A DNA stretch of 64,000 bases from Shinella sp. WSJ-2 (GTDB lineage: Bacteria; Pseudomonadota; Alphaproteobacteria; Rhizobiales; Rhizobiaceae). Positions within the stretch are counted from its first letter, which is position 1; the number at the start of each line of letters is the position of its first letter. This document shows positions 36,615-44,792 of this stretch, piece after piece. The notes under the pieces were generated by a model. It worked only from the letters and a program-made list of their open reading frames with translations. It ran no database searches and was not told the DNA's origin. Made by a program: the position numbers and the translations under genes. The stretch covers positions 1 through 64,000 of the forward strand of contig NZ_QWBU01000013.1 of assembly GCF_003432075.1 (NCBI RefSeq). The letters are read 5' to 3'.

Positions 36615-36643
36615 CGCGCGAGAGCCTCCCGAGGCTTCGGCGC

Positions 36644-37174
36644 CTATGCGGGAACGTAGGTCAGCCGGATAACGTTTTCGCCGATGCGGTCGCTTGCTGT
36701 AAGGCGCAACGGCGGCCGCGGGCCGGCAAAATACCGCTTGCCGCTGCCGACGACGAAGGGGTGCATGTACATCCTGTATTCGTCGACGAGACCAAGGTCG
36801 GTCAGGCCTTGCGCCAGTTCGGGGCCGGCAACTTCGATCACTCCATCCAGCCGCGTTTTCAGCGCGCCGACGGCTGCGCCAAGATCGCCGGTGATGAGGG
36901 TCGCATTCGGCCCGACTGATGCCAGCGTGCGTGAGACGACCCATTTCGGCTGGCTGCGCCATGCCGTCGCATAGGCGCGTTCCTCTTCACCCCATTCGGC
37001 CTGGTCGTCGTCCCAGTAGCGCATCACCTCATACATGCGGCGGCCGTAGACGGTGCCGGCGACGCTGCTGATGTCGTCGATGAAATGGCGAAAGAGCGCG
37101 GGTTCCGGGGCAAAGGCCATGTGATCGACATAGCCGTCCAGGGACTGGTTCAAGGCATATACGAGCTTCGCCAT
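36644..37174 (-). CDS. Dihydrofolate reductase-like (RibD C-terminal) family protein
   Basis: A 176-residue protein of the DHFR/RibD-C fold. It has the start MAKLVYALNQSLDGYVD, TVYGRRMYEVM, WVVSRTLASVGPNATL, and EVAGPELAQGLTDLGLVDEY, which resembles the RibD reductase NADPH region. This group (YyaP/YwjB-like) has mostly unknown substrates, and it is not a housekeeping FolA. GGGAGGAGAGG precedes the ATG. It is downstream of the CobW-type gene on the same strand (41 bp) and could be in one unit with it. Confidence 0.88.
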   Translation of the reverse strand: MAKLVYALNQSLDGYVDHMAFAPEPALFRHFIDDISSVAGTVYGRRMYEVMRYWDDDQAEWGEEERAYATAWRSQPKWVVSRTLASVGPNATLITGDLGAAVGALKTRLDGVIEVAGPELAQGLTDLGLVDEYRMYMHPFVVGSGKRYFAGPRPPLRLTASDRIGENVIRLTYVPA

Positions 37175-37215
37175 GCGTAAACCTCTCCTCCCGGCGGACT
37201 TCCTGGCGCCGCCTT

Positions 37216-38400
37216 CTAGAACCGAAACCCTGGAACCGCGAGCGGGTTGTCTTCCAGGGCCGCCCGATCTGGCCGGTCGATCTTCGGCGTGCCGGTAAAT
37301 GCGTCGAAGAGGTCGCGCACGAAGGCTTCCGGCAGGTCTTTGGTGATGAGCACGAGCCGCGTGCGGCGGTCGGACGCATCCGGCCAGGCGGCAAGCCGCT
37401 CCGGCGGGTGGAACACGCTCTGCACGCCGTGCAGCACCACCGGCCGTTCAGGATTGGTCGAGAGCTGCACGATGCCCTTCATGCGCAGAAGCTTGTCGCC
37501 ATGGGCGGAGCGCAGAAGATCGACGAACAGGTCGAGCGCCATCGGGTCAATGGGCCGGTCGTGCACGATGCTGAAGGAGCGGATCGTCGCATCGTGGCGC
37601 GTCACGTCATGGGCGTGCTGGTGGCCGTGATCATGGTGATGATCGTGCCCGTGGTGGTGGTGATCATGTCCGTGGTCATGGTCGTGATGATGGTGATGGT
37701 GATGGTGATGGCCGGCGTGGCCATGGGCCTCGTCATGCAGCCAGCGGCGGACGTCGGCGATCTTGCTGCCGGGATCGTAGAGCCCGTTGGCCAGCAGGTC
37801 GGGACCGACGAGACCGGGTGTATCGACATCCGACACGAAAGCCCGCGGATTGAGCGCGGCGATTTCGCGCTTCACCGCCTCCAGCGTCACAGCGTCCGCA
37901 AGCGTCGTCTTGCTGATCAGCACGCGATCGGCAACGGCGACCTGCTTGACCGCTTCGGGATGGTTGGCCAGCGTCGAGAGGCCGTTTGCCGCATCGACGA
38001 CGGTGATGACGCCATCGAGGCTGAAGGAATGGGCAAGCACGGGATTGCCCATCACCGCCTGCAGCACGGGGGCGGGATCGGCAAGGCCGGTCGTCTCGAT
38101 CACCACGCGCTTCAGCGGCTGGATCTTGCCGCTCTGCATGCGGTCCATCAGGTCGGCGAGCGTATCGACCAGCTCGCCGCGGATGGTGCAGCACAGGCAG
38201 CCGTCCGAAAGCTCGATGATGCCGTCGCCGGACTGCTCGACGAGCAAATGGTCGATGCCGACTTCACCGAACTCGTTGATGATGACAGCCGTATCGGTCA
38301 GCGTCGGGTCCTTCAGCAGACGATTAAGCAAGGTCGTCTTGCCTGCGCCCAGAAAGCCTGTGAGCACGGAAACCGGCACACGCCGCTCGGGAAGGGTCAT
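37216..38400 (-). CDS. CobW/COG0523 family GTPase with His-rich metal-binding loop
   Basis: A 394-residue metallochaperone-type GTPase (G3E family). Walker A GFLGAGKTT starts at residue 15. The metal motif GCLCC (CLCC 68-71) and switch region ETTGLADPAPVL are present. A His/Asp-rich insert at about 222-269 has 28 histidines in 48 residues. The C-terminal CobW_C domain ends near 394. The usual guanine motif (N/S)KxD reads SKTT here (about 163-166), so the Asp is absent. His-rich members typically handle zinc; cobalt for B12 is the alternative. It is not next to cobN. It lies 11 bp downstream of the DD-carboxypeptidase gene, so they are likely co-transcribed. Confidence 0.9.
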   Translation of the reverse strand: MTLPERRVPVSVLTGFLGAGKTTLLNRLLKDPTLTDTAVIINEFGEVGIDHLLVEQSGDGIIELSDGCLCCTIRGELVDTLADLMDRMQSGKIQPLKRVVIETTGLADPAPVLQAVMGNPVLAHSFSLDGVITVVDAANGLSTLANHPEAVKQVAVADRVLISKTTLADAVTLEAVKREIAALNPRAFVSDVDTPGLVGPDLLANGLYDPGSKIADVRRWLHDEAHGHAGHHHHHHHHHDHDHGHDHHHHGHDHHHDHGHQHAHDVTRHDATIRSFSIVHDRPIDPMALDLFVDLLRSAHGDKLLRMKGIVQLSTNPERPVVLHGVQSVFHPPERLAAWPDASDRRTRLVLITKDLPEAFVRDLFDAFTGTPKIDRPDRAALEDNPLAVPGFRF

Positions 38401-38411
38401 GTCTTCTCCAA

Positions 38412-39527
38412 TCAGAAGGCCGGCCGGGGAATTGGGATCGGGATGTTGACGGCATCGCCCATATCGCGGGAGGCGACTTCGTCACCACCGGCGGGCGTAG
38501 CGGTGTCCCCGCCCATCAGGCCGGCGAACACAAGCTTCAGGGGCCGATTCAATTCGTGGATATAGGGCGAAGCGAGCTTCTGGCGGCCTGCCTCGTCGCG
38601 ACCTTCGCTGCGCACCTTGGCGGCGTGCTTGGAGCAGATCTCCTGCGAGAGATCAGCGACGATATTGCGTGTCTCGCCATAGGGGCGCAATTGCCCGAGT
38701 GTCGGCACCTTGCCGGCCCGCATCGTCAGCCCCTTCTCCAGCATGCCCGCCGAAATGTCGGCGCGGGCGCCAAGGCTTTCGGAGCCTAGCACGACGGACA
38801 CGACAGAGCGGCCGTTGCGCGTGGCAGACGAGACCTGATTGAAGCCGGAGGCGCAGATGAAGCCCGTCTTCATCCCGTCTGCGCCGTCGAAGCGGCCGAT
38901 GAGTTTGTTGTAATTGGGATATTGCTTCTTGCCGGTCGTGAAGCCTTCCAGCGCGAAATAGGAGGAATATTGCGGGAATTCACGCTTCAATGTCACGGCG
39001 AGAACGGCAAGGTCCCGCGCCGTCGTGTACTGGCCCTTGCCGGGCAGGCCATGCGGATTGATGAAATGCGATGAGCTCATGCCGATGCGGGCGGCCTCGG
39101 CATTCATGCGGTCGACGAAGCCCTGCTCGGAACCGCCGATCGATTCGGCGATGGCGACGGCCACGTCGTTGGCTGATTTGACAAGGATGATCTTCAGTGC
39201 GCTGTCGAGCGTCATCTTCTGGCCGGGCTTGAAATACATCTTGCTCGGCGGCTCGGCGGCGGCGTTCTTCGTCATGATGACGGGGCTCTCCAGCGACATC
39301 TCGCCCGCCTTGATGGCGCGGAAGACCGTATAGGCCGTCATCAGCTTGGTGAGCGAGGCGGGATACCAGCGCTGGAAGGCATCCTCGTGTTCGATGACCT
39401 GCAGCGTGTTGACATCCACCAGCATGCGCGGATTGGCATCTGCAACATTTGCCAGCGAGGCTGTAAGCAACAGGGCGGCGCTCACAAGCGCAGCAACCCG
39501 GCGCACCGGTCGTCCGTTCGTCTGCAA
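38412..39527 (-). CDS. D-alanyl-D-alanine carboxypeptidase (S11 family)
   Basis: A periplasmic low-molecular-weight penicillin-binding protein that trims the terminal D-Ala of stem peptides. The 371-residue protein has a signal peptide followed by RMLVDVNTLQVI. Active-site motifs are S58-L-T-K61 (YPASLTKLM), S118-A-N120 and K220-T-G (GMKTGFICASG). The C-terminal ~90 residues form the low-conservation domain. The start is TTG 39527 with GAGG 8 nt upstream; no ATG serves. It lacks an obvious SPOR domain. The M20 hydrolase gene is divergent. Confidence 0.92.
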   Translation of the reverse strand: MQTNGRPVRRVAALVSAALLLTASLANVADANPRMLVDVNTLQVIEHEDAFQRWYPASLTKLMTAYTVFRAIKAGEMSLESPVIMTKNAAAEPPSKMYFKPGQKMTLDSALKIILVKSANDVAVAIAESIGGSEQGFVDRMNAEAARIGMSSSHFINPHGLPGKGQYTTARDLAVLAVTLKREFPQYSSYFALEGFTTGKKQYPNYNKLIGRFDGADGMKTGFICASGFNQVSSATRNGRSVVSVVLGSESLGARADISAGMLEKGLTMRAGKVPTLGQLRPYGETRNIVADLSQEICSKHAAKVRSEGRDEAGRQKLASPYIHELNRPLKLVFAGLMGGDTATPAGGDEVASRDMGDAVNIPIPIPRPAF

Positions 39528-39652
39528 AGGTCTGTCCTCGAAATCGGGAGTTGTCTCGAACCGTCGCCCTATTTAACCTATATGGCACCGTGATGGCAAA
39601 GCCATCGGAGCGAGATGGCCAATTTTCCGGCCGAACATGACAGGAAACCCGC

Positions 39653-40813
39653 ATGCCCGTTCTCAATCGCGCCGCCGAAATGCAGGATGAAATCGCCGAA
39701 TGGCGCCGCCAGATCCACCGGGAGCCGGAATTGCTCTTCGCCGTGGAAAAGACGGCCGCCTTCGTGGCGGAGAAGCTGAAGGAATTCGGCGTCGACGAAA
39801 TCGTGTCCGGCATCGGCCGCACCGGCGTCGTCGGCATCATCCGCGGCAAGGGTGAAGGACGGACCATCGGCCTGCGCGCCGACATGGATGCGCTGCCGAT
39901 CGACGAGACGAGCGGCAAGCCGTGGTCCTCGACCGTCAAGGGCAAGATGCATGCCTGCGGCCATGATGGCCACACCGCCATGCTGCTCGGTGCGGCGAAA
40001 TATCTTGCCGAAACGCGCAATTTTTCCGGCTCCGTCGCGGTCATCTTCCAGCCGGCCGAAGAAGGCGGCGGCGGCGGCAACGAGATGGTCAAGGACGGTA
40101 TGATGGAGCGCTTCGGCATTGCCGAAGTCTATGGCATGCACAATCTGCCCGGCATGCCGGTCGGCTCATTCGGGACGCGCCCCGGTCCGATCATGGCGGC
40201 GACGGATGAGTTCAACATCACGGTGAAAGGGCGTGGCGGCCACGCCGCCTTGCCACAGAAGACCATAGACCCGATCGTCATCGGCTCCTATGTCGTCACG
40301 GCCCTTCAGACCATCGTCTCGCGCGTCGCCGATCCCATCGCCTCGCTGGTCGTCTCCGTCACCAAGTTCAATGCCGGCTTCGCGCACAATGTCATCCCGG
40401 AGACCGCGCAGCTTGCCGGCACGGTGCGCACGCTGAGCCCCGACATGCGCGAGGAGGCCGAGGCCCGCATCCGCCAGATCTGCGGCGGTCTGGCCGCCGC
40501 CCACGGTGCGGAGATCACCGTCACCTATCACCGCAACTATCCTGTCACCGTGAACCATGCGGACGAGACCGGCCATGCCGTTTCCGTCGCGCAGGATATT
40601 GCCGGCGTCGCCGCGGTCGATCCGTCGCTCAACCCGATGATGGGTGGCGAGGATTTCTCCTACATGCTGCTTGCGCGCCCCGGCGCCTTCATCTTCCTCG
40701 GCAACGGCGATACGGCGGGCCTGCATCACCCGGCCTACGACTTCAACGACGACGCCATCCCGCATGGCGTGAGCTACTGGGTCAAGCTCGCTGAAAGCCG
40801 GCTGGCCGCCTGA
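39653..40813 (+). CDS. M20 family amidohydrolase (hippurate hydrolase-like)
   Basis: A 386-residue cytosolic dinuclear metal hydrolase of N-acyl amino acids. Family blocks are IHREPELLF, GLRADMDALPI, MHACGHDGHTAMLLGAA (Cys/His metal ligands), IFQPAEEGGGG (general-base Glu), YGMHNLPGMPVG, RGGHAALPQKTIDPI and the C-terminal ligand region MGGEDFSYML...LHHPAYDFND. Annotations in this family range from hippurate hydrolase to indole-amino-acid and N-acetyl-L,L-DAP deacylases, so the substrate is open. An AGGAAA site precedes the ATG. It is followed by a hairpin shared with the convergent gene. Confidence 0.9.
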   Translation: MPVLNRAAEMQDEIAEWRRQIHREPELLFAVEKTAAFVAEKLKEFGVDEIVSGIGRTGVVGIIRGKGEGRTIGLRADMDALPIDETSGKPWSSTVKGKMHACGHDGHTAMLLGAAKYLAETRNFSGSVAVIFQPAEEGGGGGNEMVKDGMMERFGIAEVYGMHNLPGMPVGSFGTRPGPIMAATDEFNITVKGRGGHAALPQKTIDPIVIGSYVVTALQTIVSRVADPIASLVVSVTKFNAGFAHNVIPETAQLAGTVRTLSPDMREEAEARIRQICGGLAAAHGAEITVTYHRNYPVTVNHADETGHAVSVAQDIAGVAAVDPSLNPMMGGEDFSYMLLARPGAFIFLGNGDTAGLHHPAYDFNDDAIPHGVSYWVKLAESRLAA

Positions 40814-40815
40814 CG

Positions 40816-40851
40816 AAAAAGCGCCCGGCTGCAGGGACAGACAGCCGGGCA
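40816..40851 (-). terminator. Terminator between M20 hydrolase and small secreted protein
   Basis: A GCCCGGCTG / CAGCCGGGC stem spans 40824-40851. On the minus strand it is followed by GCTTTTT (A-run 40816-40820 on the plus strand), making a proper intrinsic terminator for the minus-strand secreted-protein gene. On the plus strand no T-run follows. Confidence 0.82.
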
Positions 40852-40884
40852 AGTCGGGGGGAGGTTCGGTAGGGCGTCGCGATC

Positions 40885-41148
40885 TTACTCGCAGACGCGG
40901 ACCCTCTTGATGATCAGGTTGCCCCACTTGTCGTAGTGCTTCACCTTCTTCCAGAAGCAGTCGTAGCCATAATCGTCATCGTAGAAGGTGACCTGGGAGT
41001 GGCCCCAGCCGTGGCCGTGATAACCATGGCCCCAGCCATGACCACCGCCAAAATCGAAGCCGATGGAAAGGCCGCCGGCCTGCGAGGGTGCGGCGAAGGA
41101 AAGCGCTGCGACAGTGGCGACGACAGCAGAAAGCATGATCTTGCGCAT
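40885..41148 (-). CDS. Small secreted Gly/His-rich protein
   Basis: An 87-residue exported protein. The signal peptide ends SQA before GGLSIGFDFGGGHGWGHGYHGHGWGH, a Gly/His/Trp-rich stretch. The C-terminal part YDCFWKKVKHYDKWGN...RVRVC contains two cysteines that could form a disulfide. The start at 41148 is preferred over 41154 because AGGAG lies 7 nt before it and only 1 nt before the other ATG. Function is unknown; I recall similar short 'W..KVK..D.wGN.v.krv.VC' proteins in many Rhizobiales. It has its own terminator. Confidence 0.8.
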   Translation of the reverse strand: MRKIMLSAVVATVAALSFAAPSQAGGLSIGFDFGGGHGWGHGYHGHGWGHSQVTFYDDDYGYDCFWKKVKHYDKWGNLIIKRVRVCE

Positions 41149-41268
41149 AGACATTCTCCTTGTGGGTTTATGGGTGGAGCCATCTCCATCCGATGAGCCG
41201 AATGTCTCATGTCCCGGGCTTTCGCGCTGTTCCCGATGGAACCCGCCGCGCGCCGGCCCGAAAATCGC

Positions 41269-41297
41269 TTGGCTTCAAGCCAGAGCTTTTGTATGGG
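41269..41297 (+). promoter_or_regulatory. Likely promoter of tRNA-Arg
   Basis: TTGGCT (41269-41274) and TATGGG (41292-41297) have 17-bp spacing and lie 10 bp before the tRNA 5' end, the normal distance for a tRNA promoter. The hexamers are imperfect but the geometry is right. Confidence 0.6.
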
Positions 41298-41307
41298 TGC
41301 ACACAGT

Positions 41308-41384
41308 GGTCCCGTAGCTCAGCAGGATAGAGCACCAGATTCCTAATCTGGGGGTCCCGCGTTCGAATCGCGGCGGGATCACCA
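41308..41384 (+). tRNA. tRNA-Arg (anticodon CCT), CCA encoded
   Basis: Complete cloverleaf. Acceptor GGTCCCG (41308-41314) pairs with CGGGATC (one G-U). The D-arm is AGCTCAGCAGGATAGAGC. Anticodon stem CCAGA/TCTGG holds loop TTCCTAA with anticodon CCT (reads AGG). The T-arm has GTTCGAATC, discriminator A and genomic CCA at 41382-41384. No partial duplicate of its 3' end was noticed nearby. Confidence 0.97.
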
Positions 41385-41436
41385 TTCCAGCGAAGGAGAC
41401 TTTTAAGGCTTTCCGCATACAACTGACGTCTCATGC

Positions 41437-43434
41437 ATGGCGGAGGTTGCGGGATTGCCCAAGACGTTTTTGGTCGGAAGGAGCGTGGGACTAAATGTCT
41501 ACCTTCTGGCGCTTACCCTTGCCTGCCTGTTGCCCATTCTCGCGATCTCCGGCTTTGCCATGTGGCGGGCGGGAGAAGCCTATCGCGAGACGGCGACGAC
41601 CCGGCTATCCGACACGGCAGCAACGCTCGCCCGCGCTATCGAGGCTGATATCGAGGGACGGTTTACGGCGCTCACGACCTTCGCGACGTTGCGGACCTTC
41701 TCCGGCGATATGGTTTTGACGACGCTGACATCCAGCCGCTTCAAGGGCATTGGACTGGACGGGCAGGTTACCCTCGTCGCTTTCGATGCAGATACGCCCG
41801 TCGGCAAGGTCGATCGGCGGATTGCCATGGTCGCGCGCGAGGCAGCAAATAAGCAGGCTCCAGCACTTTCCAACCTCTATCTGGGACGGAAGCGGGCGGA
41901 TTTTCGGATCGATCTCGCCTTGCCGTTACCCGCGGAAGGTCCGCACATTCGGGCGCTTGTGCTCTCGGTAGCGCCCGAGCAGCTTATCCGTGCCTTGCAG
42001 CAGAAAAATGAGGCCTTGAGCGGCATTCTCGTCGCCGTCACCGATGGCAATGGGCGGATTATCGCGCGATCCCGTGACGCGGAACGTACCATTGGTCTGC
42101 GGGCACCAGACTGGCACAAGCTCGAGGCACGCAATGCACGCAGCGGCTGGTTCGAAGCGGTGACGACGGAGAAAACGAAGACTATCCTCGCCTTCGAAAA
42201 ACTGGACGGCACGCCCGGCTGGGCGCTGGTGGTGGGCGAGCCGACCGCTGTCTTCAACGCGCGCTGGAAGGACCCGGTGATTGGGCTCGCCTTCGGTGCG
42301 CTGATTGCGCTCGGGCTTGCGACTGTCGCGGCCATGTGGATCGGGCGGCTGATCCTTCGGCCCGTCGAAGCACTGGCCGTGCATAGTGCTGCCGTCGCGT
42401 CGGACCATCCGGCGGATGCGCTGCCACCCATCCCGAAATCGCTGGTGCGGGAATTCGAAACGCTGCGGGTCAGCGTGGAGGCCGCCGAAGCAGCGCGACG
42501 CAACAACGAGCGGCGGCTGGAAACGGTGGCCCAGGCGGGCGCGCTTGCACTCTGGCATTGGTCGGCGCGCGGGGATCTCAGCTGGGTCGAGGGCTGGTCG
42601 GTGCTGACGGGCACTTTGGAGAGCGATGCGCTCGGAATGGGCTGGCTCGACCACGTGCATCCAGAGGATCGCTTACGACTGGTCGAGACACTGGAAGAGA
42701 TGCGCGAGGCCGGCCGCATGGTCGATGTGGAGTTTCGACTCCGCGTCGTCGGCGGGCGCTGGCTCTGGGTACGCAAGCGCGGTGGGCCGGTGCACGATGA
42801 CAACGGTGCCGTCCTGCAATGGGCAGGTGTGATCGAAGACATCGATGCGCGCAAGCAGAGCGAAACCCATGTGGCGCATCTTGCCCATCATGACGCACTG
42901 ACCGATCTCGCCAACCGCGTGATGCTGCGCCAGCGGCTGGAAGATGCCATTACCGATACGCTGAACGGCAAGCGGCGCGCGCTGCTCTATCTGGATCTCG
43001 ACCGGTTCAAGCAGGTTAACGATACCTTGGGCCACGCCGCGGGCGACACGCTGCTCTGCGTGGTCGCGGATCGACTGCGGGCCTGCGTTGCAGAGCAGGG
43101 GCTTGTCGCGCGGCTTGGCGGCGACGAATTTGCGGTCCTGCAGGATGGTGCGGATCGGGAAGAGAAGAGCCTTGCACTCGCCGAGCGGATCATCGAGATC
43201 GTGAGCGCGCCCTATCTGATCGACGGATTTTCCGCTGTCGTGGGGGTCAGCGTCGGCATAACCTTTATCGCCGACTGTTCCAGCGATGCGAATGCGTGCC
43301 TGAAGCGTGCCGATCAAGCGCTCTACTGGGCAAAGCAGTCCGGCCGTGGCCGGGCGATCATCTACGAGCAGGAGGAAAACCTGGCGCAGCTGACCTCTTT
43401 TGCCGGCCTGGCGACGACGCGGCTTCAGGCCTGA
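41437..43434 (+). CDS. Membrane diguanylate cyclase (sensor-HAMP-PAS-GGDEF)
   Basis: A 665-residue protein. TM1 is at about 21-43, then a periplasmic Cache-like sensor region (45-275) and TM2 (about 280-303). A HAMP-like stretch leads to a PAS domain (about 350-475, with PAC end VLQWAGVIEDIDARKQSE) and a C-terminal GGDEF domain. The catalytic motif GGDEF is at 561-565 in ARLGGDEFAVL, so it should make c-di-GMP. The inhibitory RxxD site is not at its usual position 5 residues upstream. No EAL domain is present. No strong ribosome site was seen for ATG 41437, so the start is less certain. It begins 52 bp after the tRNA. Confidence 0.9.
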   Translation: MAEVAGLPKTFLVGRSVGLNVYLLALTLACLLPILAISGFAMWRAGEAYRETATTRLSDTAATLARAIEADIEGRFTALTTFATLRTFSGDMVLTTLTSSRFKGIGLDGQVTLVAFDADTPVGKVDRRIAMVAREAANKQAPALSNLYLGRKRADFRIDLALPLPAEGPHIRALVLSVAPEQLIRALQQKNEALSGILVAVTDGNGRIIARSRDAERTIGLRAPDWHKLEARNARSGWFEAVTTEKTKTILAFEKLDGTPGWALVVGEPTAVFNARWKDPVIGLAFGALIALGLATVAAMWIGRLILRPVEALAVHSAAVASDHPADALPPIPKSLVREFETLRVSVEAAEAARRNNERRLETVAQAGALALWHWSARGDLSWVEGWSVLTGTLESDALGMGWLDHVHPEDRLRLVETLEEMREAGRMVDVEFRLRVVGGRWLWVRKRGGPVHDDNGAVLQWAGVIEDIDARKQSETHVAHLAHHDALTDLANRVMLRQRLEDAITDTLNGKRRALLYLDLDRFKQVNDTLGHAAGDTLLCVVADRLRACVAEQGLVARLGGDEFAVLQDGADREEKSLALAERIIEIVSAPYLIDGFSAVVGVSVGITFIADCSSDANACLKRADQALYWAKQSGRGRAIIYEQEENLAQLTSFAGLATTRLQA

Positions 43435-43444
43435 TCGGCCAGCA

Positions 43445-43828
43445 TCAGACGTCTTCCTTCTCGCGCTCCGGCGTGATGACGCGCGGCTTGGCACGCACCG
43501 AGGGGATCATCGACGGCTTGCTGACAACCTTCTTTGGCGGTGGTGCTTTCATGCCGAGCATGCTCTTGATGCGATCGGACACCAGCGGGCGGAAACGGCT
43601 GGCGCGGAAGGGCATGTCCACGGCGCCGTAGCCTTCCGGGCCATCGTCATTGCCGCGGTGGAGTTCCATCAGCTTGATGCCGTAAAAATCGCCATCGACA
43701 TAGTGGCGGTAGTGGCCGGCCCAGCGGACCGTGTAAATTTGGCCCTTGCGGATGCCCTGGTCGATGGAGACGTTCTTGAAGCGGTCGTTGATGCAAACGA
43801 CCTTCTGGCCGACATGGAATGTAGGCAT
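43445..43828 (-). CDS. Conserved-looking hypothetical with SH3-like N-terminus and basic tail
   Basis: Not recognised. The 127-residue protein has an N-terminal ~65 residues of short strands (FHVGQKVVCINDRF, GQIYTVRWAGHYR, GDFYGIKLMEL) resembling an SH3/KOW-like barrel. A central segment is DMPFRASRFRPLVSDRIKSML. The Lys/Pro-rich basic C-terminus (PPPKKVVSKP...REKEDV) looks disordered. There is no signal peptide. It is convergent with the GGDEF gene (10 bp) and downstream of the META-MliC gene on the same strand. Confidence 0.75.
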   Translation of the reverse strand: MPTFHVGQKVVCINDRFKNVSIDQGIRKGQIYTVRWAGHYRHYVDGDFYGIKLMELHRGNDDGPEGYGAVDMPFRASRFRPLVSDRIKSMLGMKAPPPKKVVSKPSMIPSVRAKPRVITPEREKEDV

Positions 43829-43876
43829 GCGGTTGTCCCCCTATCGCCTGCGTAAAGACCGGAAAGCCGTTCGAGC

Positions 43877-44593
43877 TCAGCCGGTCTTGCGGCAGTTGAT
43901 GCCCGGCGCGTTCTCGCCCTTGGTCAGATCGTAGAGCGTCGCCTCGTCGCCCTTGGTCCACCATTCATAGCGGCCGCCGGCATATTTGGCGCCAGAGGCG
44001 GCCATGACATTGGCGGCGATCAGCGTTTCCTCACCGATCTTCAGCACGGCGAGCGCATTGGCGCCGGCATTGATGTATTCGGCGACGACGCGCTGATCGG
44101 CGTCACACTGGTAGCTGATCGTCTCGCGCGCCACGCTCTGCTCCGGTCCGGGCAGGCGGATGACGATATCGGTGCTGTTCTTCAGGCCGGAAAGGCGGAT
44201 GGCGGGCGCACCTTCCTTGCCGGTGAGGTGCAGGATCCCGTTTTCGAGCTTCCACGAGGTGACGGTGCCGAGCGCGTCAAAGAACTTCTGTTCCTGGTCC
44301 ATGATGGCGGGGGCACACATTTTCCGCGTCGCGGCGGCGGGGGCGAAGGCGATGGTGCCGTTCTGCACCTTCAGCTTGCCGCGATAGGTGTTGCAGCCGC
44401 CGTTGCCGCCGTAGGAGCCGTCTGGCTTGATTTCCAGCGTCGTCTGCAGATCGTCGATGACGCCGTTGCCGCCGATATCCTCGGCAAGCCAGGCGCCGCC
44501 GAGGCCGCCGGGGACCGGCTCGTCGGCATAGGCCGGAGCTGCTGCCGCAAGCACGAGGCAGGCGAGGGTCCAAACTCTCAGGCGTCGATGCAC
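43877..44593 (-). CDS. Exported META (HslJ-like) plus MliC domain fusion protein
   Basis: A 238-residue exported protein, signal peptide to ~23 (AAAAPAYA). First domain (about 30-125): META/HslJ type with AWLAEDIGG, TLEIKPDGSYGGNGGCNTYRG, FAPAAATRKMC. Second domain (about 155-235): C-type lysozyme inhibitor MliC type with YQCDADQRVVAEYINAG, LIAANVMAASGAKYAGGRYEWWTKGDEATLYD. The start is GTG 44593, supported by GGAG 6 nt upstream; the frame opens at GTG 44626. There is no lipobox Cys, so it should be periplasmic rather than lipidated. A host-lysozyme defence or envelope-stress role is inferred. Confidence 0.87.
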   Translation of the reverse strand: MHRRLRVWTLACLVLAAAAPAYADEPVPGGLGGAWLAEDIGGNGVIDDLQTTLEIKPDGSYGGNGGCNTYRGKLKVQNGTIAFAPAAATRKMCAPAIMDQEQKFFDALGTVTSWKLENGILHLTGKEGAPAIRLSGLKNSTDIVIRLPGPEQSVARETISYQCDADQRVVAEYINAGANALAVLKIGEETLIAANVMAASGAKYAGGRYEWWTKGDEATLYDLTKGENAPGINCRKTG

Positions 44594-44792
44594 AGATTTC
44601 TCCAATCGCGTCGGGCGTAAAGGCACTTTGCGGGGACGTTATGGCTGTCCGGGCGAAAAGGTCAAGCGGCGGGTTCCACAAGACCGGAACTGCGGCGGTT
44701 TTCCGCCGCGCCGATCGGCCATTACTGGCTTGTTGCGGGCGTCTTTCGCCTGTAGAGCCAAGGGCAGAACACAGAAAAGTGCGGAAACCATC

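Noticed and set aside
36651-36676. GGAAC-N17-CGTT resembling an EcfG general-stress promoter
   Set aside because: It lies at the 3' end of a convergent gene and would just give antisense RNA. A match of this length is expected about once by chance.
39528-39652. Zur box controlling the DD-carboxypeptidase/CobW unit
   Set aside because: No sequence close to the rhizobial Zur palindrome is present in this intergenic region.
41308-43434. tRNA-Arg as attachment site of an integrated element containing the GGDEF gene
   Set aside because: No integrase, no repeat of the tRNA 3' end seen downstream, and the following genes (dxr, hemA) are housekeeping.
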